From Gammaproteobacteria bacterium RIFCSPHIGHO2_12_FULL_63_22 (lineage in GTDB: Bacteria > Pseudomonadota > Gammaproteobacteria > Xanthomonadales > Xanthomonadaceae), in assembly GCA_001801685.1 (NCBI GenBank), contig MGYJ01000018.1:1-32230 (forward strand): a stretch of 32,230 nucleotides of DNA, read 5' to 3'. The stretch's first letter is position 1, and every line of letters starts with the position of its first letter. The notes under the pieces are model-generated. The model was given only the letters and a program-made list of their open reading frames with translations, was not told the DNA's origin and did not search any database. Below are positions 24,196 to 30,436 of this stretch, one piece after another. The position numbers were made by a program, and so were the translations under genes.

Positions 24196-26985
24196 CTAAC
24201 CCCGCGCCTGGCAGGCCGCGCCCAGCATGGCCAGCCGGCGTAGCTGGCGGCGGTGTTCGGGTTCCATCAGTTGGGCTTCCGAGGCGATGCGGTTCCGCAG
24301 CGCGACGCCAATGTCATTCCTTCCGCCCAGGCAAGCCTGCGCCGCCTGCATGGACAGGGCTTGCCAGCGCAGCCGGCGATGCCTGCGGTCGTCGGGAAGT
24401 TGCGTGAGCAGCGCATCGATCAGCGGGCCCGCATCGGGTTCGCCCGACATCTGCGCCAGCCGCGCGCGCGCCAGGAACAGCTCCGGTCCGGCGCTCGTCT
24501 TTTCCGGTGGCAGTTGCGTCAGCCACGCGCGCGCCCTGATCGTGTCGGAACGATCCAGCGCCGCCTGCACCAGCGCCGCGATGGCGGGCACTTCATTGGC
24601 ATCGGGCTGCGCCTTCAGCAAGGCCAGGCACTCGCGGCGGTTGGCTTCGGCCTGCGCTTCGCGCTCGAGTTCGGTTTGTGCCTGCGCGAGGTGGCACAGG
24701 TTCCAGGCGTGGCTGCCAATCGTGCCGCGGCTTCGCCAGATGCGGATGGCGTCGGACATGAAGGCCTCGGCCTCGGCCGGCTGGTCGCGTTCCAGGGCCA
24801 CCATGCCGCGCAGGCTTTCGTGGTCGGCCACTTGTGGGCTGTTGGCGCCCCAGCGCGCTGCGATGCCATCCCTGGCCTGTGACAGGAGTTGTGCGGCTTC
24901 GGCCAGCTTGCCGCTGCCGATCAACACCGATGCCAATGACGACTGGATGGCGCCGGTGCGTGGATGGCTTGCGCCGAAGCGACCCAACGCGATGTCCAGG
25001 GCCTGGCGATAGGCGGCCTCCGCTTCGGCCGGATTGTCCTGTGCCTTGAACGCCGCGCCGAGGCCGGACCAGATGTCCGCGCCGAGCGCGTTCTGTTCGC
25101 CACCGTTGTAGCGAAGATGCCCGAGCGCCTCGCGCAGGCCGCGCACGGCGGCATCGGGCCGGCCTTCCGCCAGCTGCAACATGGCCAGGTCGCTTTCGCT
25201 TTCTGCCGTCAGCGCCGTGGCGGCGGCGTGCGCCTTGCGCAGTTGCAGCGCCTGGCCGAACAGGTCACGCGCGACCGCGCGGCCGGCGAGGGCCGCGTGG
25301 CAGCGACCCAGTTGCGACAGGAACTCCGCAGCGGGTAGCGGATAGGCGTCGGCGGCGACGTGGGCGATGGCCAGGCTTGGGCCGACCTTGTCCAGGCACT
25401 CCTGGTTGCGCCCCAGTTCGCGCAGGCTGTAGGCACGCAGCGCGGCCGAGTCGAGCACCAGGTTGGCGGGTGCGTTGCTGCCCAGCGTGCGCAGCACGTC
25501 CTGCTGGCGATCGAGCAACTGCAGCGATTGTTCGTCGTCGCCCAAACCCGAGCGCAGTTTCGCAATCAACCCGATCAACTCGGCGCGCGCCTGCGGTTGC
25601 ATGGCCAGTTCCGAATCGGCGCGGGTTACGCCGGCGTCCAGCAAGGCGCGCACGTCCAGGCCCTGGTCCTTGCCGGCCGTGCCCGAACCTTCGAAGATGC
25701 CGACCACGAAATCCTGCATCGCCTGCGCGCGCGACGCTTCCTTCACCGCCTTGCTGGCCTGCCACGACACGATCGCCAGCGACACGCCCAGTACGCCGGT
25801 GATGATGCCGCCGGCCGCGAGGCCCAGCATGTGTCGGCGAAGGTATTTATGCGCGCGATAGCCCAGGCTCTGCGCCCGCGCGTGCACTGGTTGCCCGTCA
25901 AGGTGTCGTCGCAGGTCCTGCGCCAGCGCCTCGACCGACGCGTAGCGATGCTCGGGCAATTTGTTCAGTGCCTTCAATACGATGTTGTCGAGATCGCCCG
26001 CCAGCGATCGCGCGCGACGCTTGTCGAATACCGAGCCCGATTCGCGCGCCATGCGCGCGGCCACGTGCGAAGGCCGCCCGGGTTCGCCACCGAGGATCGC
26101 TTCTTCCCAGGCCGCATCGCTGGGGCGATTGAGTCCGTAGGGCTTGCAGTCGGTCAGCAGCTCGTACAAGACCACGCCCAGGGCATAGACATCGGTCATC
26201 GTGGTGATGATCTCGCCACGCAATTGTTCGGGCGCCGCGTAGTGCAGGGTGAAGGTGCGGCTGCCGGTGCGCGTGATCTCGTCGACCGTCGCCTGGTCCT
26301 GCTGGTCGAGCAACTTGGCGATGCCGAAATCGAGCAGGCAGACTTCGCCGGACGACGTGACCAGGATGTTGGACGGCTTCAGGTCGCGATGCACCACCAG
26401 GTTGGCGTGCGCGTGGCTGACCGCCGCGCACACCTGCGCAAACAGATGCAGCCGCGTGCGCACGTCCAGCGCGCGCTTCTTCGCGTAGTCGGTGATGGGA
26501 TCGCCGCGCACGTAGTCCAGCGCGAGGTAGGGCTGGCCGTCCTGGCTGATGCCGGCGTCCAGCAATCGCGCGATGTGGGCGTGGCCGAGGCGCGCGAGGA
26601 TCTGCCGTTCGCGGGTGAAGCGTGCATGCAGGCCGACATCGCCCAGGCCCGGTCGCAATAATTTGAGCGCCACGCGGCGTTCGTAAAGACCGTCGGCGCG
26701 CACGGCCAGCCAGACCTGGCCCATGCCGCCCTCGCCAATGGGTTCCACCAGACGGTAGGGTCCGACTTCCTGGTCGGGTTGCGCGGCGAACAGGCTGGCA
26801 TTCACCACCGGTTGCGACATGAAATCGGGGCGCTCTTCCTCGAGCGCCATCAGCTTTTCGAGTTCGCGCGCCAGGTCCGGATCGGAGCCCTGGATTTGCG
26901 CCAGGCGATTCGCGCGCGAGTGCCCGGTCAGCTCCAGCAATTCATCGAGCAGGGGGGAAAGCGTGGACCAGCGAGTGCCTTCCAT
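24196..26985 (-). CDS. Transmembrane Ser/Thr protein kinase with C-terminal TPR sensor domain (PknS-like)
   Basis: The 929-residue protein has a Hanks-type kinase domain at about 76-365: Gly loop GEGGMG (84-89), ATP Lys108 in VALKLL, catalytic Asp201 in VVHRDLKPSN, Mg-binding Asp219 in LLDFG, and APEQ. A single membrane helix at about 387-408 (LGLAAGGIITGVLGVSLAIVSW) is followed by about 520 helical residues with TPR-like repeats, which should lie in the periplasm. I chose the Met at 26985 over 27048, which would overlap the sigma gene by 46 bases. It is 17 bases downstream of the ECF sigma gene and surely co-transcribed. The arrangement matches PknS/EcfK of Xanthomonas citri and PknT/EcfP of Vibrio parahaemolyticus, where the kinase activates the sigma factor. 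Its signal is unknown. Confidence 0.92.
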   Translation of the reverse strand: MEGTRWSTLSPLLDELLELTGHSRANRLAQIQGSDPDLARELEKLMALEEERPDFMSQPVVNASLFAAQPDQEVGPYRLVEPIGEGGMGQVWLAVRADGLYERRVALKLLRPGLGDVGLHARFTRERQILARLGHAHIARLLDAGISQDGQPYLALDYVRGDPITDYAKKRALDVRTRLHLFAQVCAAVSHAHANLVVHRDLKPSNILVTSSGEVCLLDFGIAKLLDQQDQATVDEITRTGSRTFTLHYAAPEQLRGEIITTMTDVYALGVVLYELLTDCKPYGLNRPSDAAWEEAILGGEPGRPSHVAARMARESGSVFDKRRARSLAGDLDNIVLKALNKLPEHRYASVEALAQDLRRHLDGQPVHARAQSLGYRAHKYLRRHMLGLAAGGIITGVLGVSLAIVSWQASKAVKEASRAQAMQDFVVGIFEGSGTAGKDQGLDVRALLDAGVTRADSELAMQPQARAELIGLIAKLRSGLGDDEQSLQLLDRQQDVLRTLGSNAPANLVLDSAALRAYSLRELGRNQECLDKVGPSLAIAHVAADAYPLPAAEFLSQLGRCHAALAGRAVARDLFGQALQLRKAHAAATALTAESESDLAMLQLAEGRPDAAVRGLREALGHLRYNGGEQNALGADIWSGLGAAFKAQDNPAEAEAAYRQALDIALGRFGASHPRTGAIQSSLASVLIGSGKLAEAAQLLSQARDGIAARWGANSPQVADHESLRGMVALERDQPAEAEAFMSDAIRIWRSRGTIGSHAWNLCHLAQAQTELEREAQAEANRRECLALLKAQPDANEVPAIAALVQAALDRSDTIRARAWLTQLPPEKTSAGPELFLARARLAQMSGEPDAGPLIDALLTQLPDDRRHRRLRWQALSMQAAQACLGGRNDIGVALRNRIASEAQLMEPEHRRQLRRLAMLGAACQARG

Positions 26986-27002
26986 AGGCCGCCCATCAAC
27001 TT

Positions 27003-27563
27003 TCAGTCTTGCAGCGAAGCCAGCAGGTACAGGCGTGCCTTTTGCCAATCGCGGCGCACGCTGCGCTCGGAGCGCTTGAGCAGCGTCGCGATCTCGGCTT
27101 CGGACAAACCTGCGAAGTAACGCAATTCAACCACCTGGGCCAGCTTGGAATCAACGTCGGCAAGGCGGGTCAGCGCCGTATCGAGTCCGAGCAGTTCCTC
27201 GTTGATGCGCATCCCGCCACCGACGTCTTCGGGCAGGTCGGTGACCCGGTGCAGGTCGCCGCCGCGCTTCACGGCCAGCCGTTGGCGCGCATAGTCCACC
27301 ACCACGCTGCGCATGGCCGAGGCGGCATAGGCAAAAAAGTGGGCGCGGTCCTCGAACTGCGCGTCGGCGCGGCCGACCAGGCGGATGTAGGCCTCGTGGA
27401 CCAGGCCGGTCGCGTCGAGGGTATGGCCGTTCTGGTTGCCCAGCTGGCGCCGGGCCATGCTGTGCAGCTCCCGATACAAGGTCGACAGCACGCGGTCGAG
27501 GGCGACCCGGTCGCCATCGCGTGCAGCACTCAACCATTGGGTGATTTCGGCGGTATCGCTCAT
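27003..27563 (-). CDS. ECF43-type RNA polymerase sigma factor, kinase-linked (EcfK-like)
   Basis: The 186-residue protein has sigma region 2 (about 20-95, including HFFAYAASAMRSVVVDYARQR for -10 recognition) and region 4 (about 125-183, ELRYFAGLSEAEIATLLKRS as helix-turn-helix, then SVRRDWQKARLYLLASL). In ordinary ECF factors region 2.2 reads DAEDLVQE and the acidic pair helps to bind the polymerase. Here it reads DATGLVHEAY, with Thr52 where the acidic residues should be. In EcfK and EcfP a Thr at this place is phosphorylated by the neighbouring kinase, which restores negative charge and activates the factor. The kinase gene follows 17 bases later. GGGGAG lies 4 bases before the ATG. I see no anti-sigma gene. 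Confidence 0.92.
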   Translation of the reverse strand: MSDTAEITQWLSAARDGDRVALDRVLSTLYRELHSMARRQLGNQNGHTLDATGLVHEAYIRLVGRADAQFEDRAHFFAYAASAMRSVVVDYARQRLAVKRGGDLHRVTDLPEDVGGGMRINEELLGLDTALTRLADVDSKLAQVVELRYFAGLSEAEIATLLKRSERSVRRDWQKARLYLLASLQD

Positions 27564-27599
27564 GACTCCCCGATCCCGTCTGCGCGGGCTGATGCAGGC

Positions 27600-27627
27600 A
27601 TCATAGCTCGTACGTGACGTCTGTCAC
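27600..27627 (-). promoter_or_regulatory. Sigma-70-type promoter of the sigma/kinase operon
   Basis: On the minus strand GTGACA (27627-27622) and TATGAT (27605-27600) are 16 bases apart, each with one mismatch to consensus. The start site would be near 27593, giving a leader of about 30 bases that contains GGGGAG before the sigma gene. Confidence 0.55.
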
Positions 27628-27628
27628 G
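27613..27628. promoter_or_regulatory. CRP/Clp-like palindrome over the -35 box
   Basis: CGTGAC-GTCT-GTCACG is a perfect palindrome and can be read as CGTGA-N6-TCACG. This differs from the CRP/Clp consensus TGTGA-N6-TCACA by one symmetrical base in each half. It covers the -35 box of the sigma/kinase promoter, which would fit repression or an alternative regulator. Confidence 0.4.
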
Positions 27629-27657
27629 CCTCAAATAGTGAACTGCCCCGCATTTGG

Positions 27658-28470
27658 TCACTTCTGGCAGTGGCTGCACCAGGCCGTAGCCCGGTTTCCG
27701 AGCCGGCTGCCCTTCAGGGCCCGGCCGCAGCGCTTGCAGGCCTCATCCTCGCGCCCATACACGAACAACTCCTGCTCGAAGTACCCGGGCGCCCCGTCCG
27801 GGTTGATGAAATCCCGAAGGGTGGTGCCGCCGCGCTGGATGGCGTGGGCGAGGATGGCGCGGACCGCCGCAGCCAGCGCGCCGTACCGGTCGCGCGAGAC
27901 ACGGCCGGCCTGGCGGGCCGGGGCAATACCGGCCCGGAACAGGCTTTCCGCCACGTAGATGTTGCCGACTCCGACCACGATCGACTGGTCCATCAGGAAG
28001 GTCTTGATGCTGGCGCTGCGGCCGCGGCTGCGATCAAAGAGGTAGTCGCCGCTGAAGTCGTCCGACAGCGGTTCCGGCCCCAGGTTGCGCAGCAGGTCGT
28101 GGATGCTGCCTGCCGGTTGCCACAACAGGCAGCCGAAACGGCGCGGGTCGTTGAAGCGCAGTACCTTGCCCGAGTCCAGCGCCACGTCCACGTGGTCGTG
28201 CGCCGTGGCCGGCGTATTGGCCGGCAATACGCGCAGGCTGCCGGACATGCCCAGGTGCAGCAGGGCGCTGCCGGGCGCGGTATCCACCAGCAGGTATTTC
28301 GCGCGGCGGCGCAGGCCGATGATTTCCTGGCCCGGAAGCAGGGATGAAATTTCGGCGGGGATGGGCCAGCGCAGGTCCGGCCGACGCAACGTGACGCCCG
28401 TCACGCGGCGACCTTGCAGGTGGGGCGCCAGGCCCCGCCGGGTGGTTTCTACTTCGGGAAGTTCAGGCAC
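27658..28470 (-). CDS. mutM: Formamidopyrimidine-DNA glycosylase (MutM/Fpg)
   Basis: MutM removes oxidised purines such as 8-oxoguanine and cleaves the abasic strand. The 270-residue protein begins with PELPEVETTRRGL after the initiator, which supplies the N-terminal catalytic Pro and Glu. RRRAKYLLVD contains the conserved Lys, and the C-terminal zinc finger has Cys245, Cys248, Cys265 and Cys268. The start codon is GTG at 28470, without a Shine-Dalgarno; TAAGCT ends 6 bases upstream. The family's N-terminus begins exactly here, so the start is certain. The sigma/kinase operon follows 94 bases later with its own promoter and no visible terminator between. It is divergent from the desaturase gene. 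Confidence 0.96.
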   Translation of the reverse strand: MPELPEVETTRRGLAPHLQGRRVTGVTLRRPDLRWPIPAEISSLLPGQEIIGLRRRAKYLLVDTAPGSALLHLGMSGSLRVLPANTPATAHDHVDVALDSGKVLRFNDPRRFGCLLWQPAGSIHDLLRNLGPEPLSDDFSGDYLFDRSRGRSASIKTFLMDQSIVVGVGNIYVAESLFRAGIAPARQAGRVSRDRYGALAAAVRAILAHAIQRGGTTLRDFINPDGAPGYFEQELFVYGREDEACKRCGRALKGSRLGNRATAWCSHCQK

Positions 28471-28476
28471 TACGAC

Positions 28477-28482
28477 AGCTTA
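28477..28482 (-). promoter_or_regulatory. Candidate -10 box of mutM (leaderless type)
   Basis: TAAGCT on the minus strand is followed by 6 bases and the GTG start of mutM, the same box and spacing as at the RmlD-like gene. Confidence 0.35.
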
Positions 28483-28501
28483 CCGAAATCGCGGCCGTCG
28501 C

Positions 28502-28529
28502 TTGCATTGCAATGTCCGGCCTCCATAAT
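28502..28529 (+). promoter_or_regulatory. Candidate promoter of the desaturase gene with a 10-bp palindrome
   Basis: TTGCAT (28502-28507) and CATAAT (28524-28529) are 16 bases apart. The perfect palindrome CATTGCAATG (28505-28514) overlaps the -35 box and spacer and could be an operator, for example for a TetR-type fatty-acid regulator. Confidence 0.42.
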
Positions 28530-28599
28530 GTTTTCAACGGTGCGGCGCGCGCCGTGTCTTTTATCGGCTGTCCATCGCGGCAGCCCCCTGGAGTCAACG

Positions 28600-29784
28600 A
28601 TGCCCCCCGATTTGATCGACTGGTTGCTGGCCGGACTGAGCCAGGCCAGCGTTTGGCAGATGGTCCTGTACTTCCTGGTCGCCAGCCAGATAACGATGAT
28701 GACCAGCACCATCTACCTGCATCGCAGCGCGACCCATCGCGGCGTGGACCTGCATCCGGCGGTCAGCCACTTTTTCCGCTTCTGGTCGTGGCTGACCACC
28801 GCGATGGTCACCAAGGAATGGGTGGCCGTGCATCGCAAGCACCACGCGCGTTGCGAAACCGCCGAAGACCCGCACAGCCCGCGCTTCGCCGGCATCAACA
28901 CCGTGTTGTGGCGTGGCCTGGAGCTTTACCAGAAGGCGGCGCTGGACAAGGACATGCTGGAGAAATACGGCAAGGGCACGCCCGACGACTGGATCGAGCG
29001 CAACCTGTACACGCGTTTTTCAACGGCCGGCGTGATCATCCTGCTGTTCGCGAGCCTGGCCCTGTTCGGCCTTCCCGGCATCGCGATCTGGGCCTTGCAG
29101 ATGGCATTGATGCCGTTCTGCGCGGCCGGCGTCATCAACGGCCTCGGCCATTGGTGGGGCTATCGAAATTTCGACACCGACGACACCGCCACCAACCTCA
29201 CGCCGTGGGCGCTGCTGATCGGCGGTGAAGAACTGCACAACAACCACCACGCCTTCCCGAGCTCGGCGAAATTTGCCTTGCGCAAGTTCGAGGTGGACAT
29301 CGGCTGGACGGTGGTGTGGACGCTGCAGAAGTTGCGCCTGGCGAAAGTGTTGCGCGTGGCGCCGAAGCTGGACGTCCGTCCCAACATAGCCGTGCCCGAC
29401 AGCGATACCTTGCACGCGATGATGGTGCACCGCTGGCAGGTGGCAACGGATTATTTCAAGACGGTGCTGAAGCCGCAGATCAAGCTCGACGCCGGCGACC
29501 TGCCGCGCCGCATCCGCCGCGCCTTTCGCAGCGAAGGCCGCTGGCTCGATGCCGCGCATCGCGAGCGCCTGCAAGCCTTTGTGGCATCGCGTCCGCAGCT
29601 GGCGACGCTGGTGGAATACCGGCAACGCCTTCTCGCCATCTACGAAATGAAATCGGCTGTGGCCGAGGTGAAGATGGAAGCTTTGCGCACCTGGTGCCAC
29701 GAAGCCGAAGCTTCCGGTATCCAGGCGCTGCAAGACTTCTCTGCGCGCTTGAAGGGTTACGCATTGGTGCCGCACCACGGCTGA
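28600..29784 (+). CDS. desB: DesB-like delta-9 acyl-CoA desaturase
   Basis: The 394-residue integral membrane di-iron desaturase inserts a cis double bond in acyl chains, probably on acyl-CoA. The three histidine boxes are His41-RSAT-His46, His78-RK-His81-His82 and His213-NN-His216-His217. Several hydrophobic membrane segments surround them (about 20-40, 55-72, 143-180). Residues HPAVSHFFRFWSWLTTAMVTK and the C-terminal EASGIQALQDFSARLKGY are closely like Pseudomonas DesB, including the same overall length with a 120-residue soluble tail. TGGAG lies about 6 bases before the ATG; longer in-frame starts are not supported. Unsaturated acyl-CoAs are also OleA substrates, so a metabolic link is possible but the genes are far apart. 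Confidence 0.9.
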   Translation: MPPDLIDWLLAGLSQASVWQMVLYFLVASQITMMTSTIYLHRSATHRGVDLHPAVSHFFRFWSWLTTAMVTKEWVAVHRKHHARCETAEDPHSPRFAGINTVLWRGLELYQKAALDKDMLEKYGKGTPDDWIERNLYTRFSTAGVIILLFASLALFGLPGIAIWALQMALMPFCAAGVINGLGHWWGYRNFDTDDTATNLTPWALLIGGEELHNNHHAFPSSAKFALRKFEVDIGWTVVWTLQKLRLAKVLRVAPKLDVRPNIAVPDSDTLHAMMVHRWQVATDYFKTVLKPQIKLDAGDLPRRIRRAFRSEGRWLDAAHRERLQAFVASRPQLATLVEYRQRLLAIYEMKSAVAEVKMEALRTWCHEAEASGIQALQDFSARLKGYALVPHHG

Positions 29785-29806
29785 TTGAGAGCCGAAGTTC
29801 CGCGTT

Positions 29807-29963
29807 GCGATGCTGAACGACCGCGAGGGTGGGGTCCGCCCTGGTCGACTCGGCGTAGCCGCTCCTGCGGACTCAGAGTCGACCGGTCGGCCATCCATGG
29901 CCGCGGCCGGACAATTGTCCGGCCATCTGTGCGAACCCCACCCTCGCCGCCGCTCAGCATCGC
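29807..29963 (+). repeat. Structured intergenic repeat, copy A
   Basis: The element is bounded by 29-base imperfect inverted arms (29807-29835 and 29935-29963, 26 of 29 paired, the inner 13 perfectly). Inside are a hairpin GGTCGACTC/GAGTCGACC capped by CCGC/GCGG, a second around CGGCCATCCATGGCCG, and a perfect 20-bp palindrome at 29905-29924. It begins 22 bases after the desaturase stop. The core recurs inverted at 30251-30332. Confidence 0.88.
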
Positions 29964-29981
29964 GCGGGGAATACAGCACCA

Positions 29982-30225
29982 TTGGGGTGGAGTTCGCCAA
30001 GACGCGATGGTTTCTCCAACGCGCAGAATTGTCGACGCGCGTCTGGTCTAGCCGTTGTTTCGGCCCGCATGATTCCGGCAAATCAGAACGAACACTTCCC
30101 ATCTTCCCGACCTTCAGAGTCGAAGAGAAAGTGCGCTTTCATCTCTCCCACCTAATAGATCTTCGTGACGCAGAAGTCCCTCTCCGTCGCCCGCTTTCTT
30201 TTCCGATTCAAATACTCCACCCCAA
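29982..30225. repeat. 12-bp inverted repeat nested between the two copies
   Basis: TTGGGGTGGAGT at 29982-29993 and its exact complement at 30214-30225, whose last bases overlap copy B. It may be chance or part of a larger composite element. Confidence 0.55.
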
Positions 30226-30361
30226 CGCTTGCTGGTGACGGGGGGTCGGTTCGCACAGGAGGCCGGCCAGGGATGGCCGGCCGGTCGACCCTGAGTCCGC
30301 ATGGAGCGGCTACGCCGGGGCGACCAGGGCGGACCGACCCCCCGGCGCCGGCGAGCGTTGG
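30222..30361 (-). repeat. Structured intergenic repeat, copy B (inverted)
   Basis: The arms at 30223-30250 and 30333-30360 pair at 24 of 28 positions. The arm sequence differs from that of copy A, yet each copy pairs with itself. The core matches that of copy A in reverse orientation (GGCGTAGCCGCTCC, GCGGACTCAG and TCGACCGG are shared), but lacks most of the 20-bp palindrome. Confidence 0.88.
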
Positions 30362-30387
30362 CTATGGTCCGAGCTTTTGGGAGAGAT

Positions 30388-30416
30388 AAAAAAAGCCCGC
30401 CGAGAGGCGGGCTTTT
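30388..30416 (-). terminator. Rho-independent terminator of the porin/transporter operon
   Basis: On the minus strand a perfect GCCCGCC/GGCGGGC stem with a 4-base loop is followed by seven Ts (394-388 of the 30300s). It lies 21 bases after the transporter stop. The A-run on the other side could let it act in both directions. Confidence 0.93.
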
Positions 30417-30436
30417 GCGTCACGAAAGAGCGAAGG

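Larger units (their letters stand above)
29785..30436. other. Gene-free convergent gap with paired structured repeats
   Basis: No reading frame here looks real. The gap between the desaturase and transporter stops holds two inverted copies of a structured repeat, a 12-bp inverted repeat between them, and the terminator of the transporter operon. Between the copies (29964-30221) I see nothing else. Confidence 0.8.

Noticed and set aside
29964-30221. Small gene or RNA between the repeat copies
   Set aside because: No start with a ribosome-binding site, no convincing frame and no recognisable RNA fold apart from the nested 12-bp repeat.
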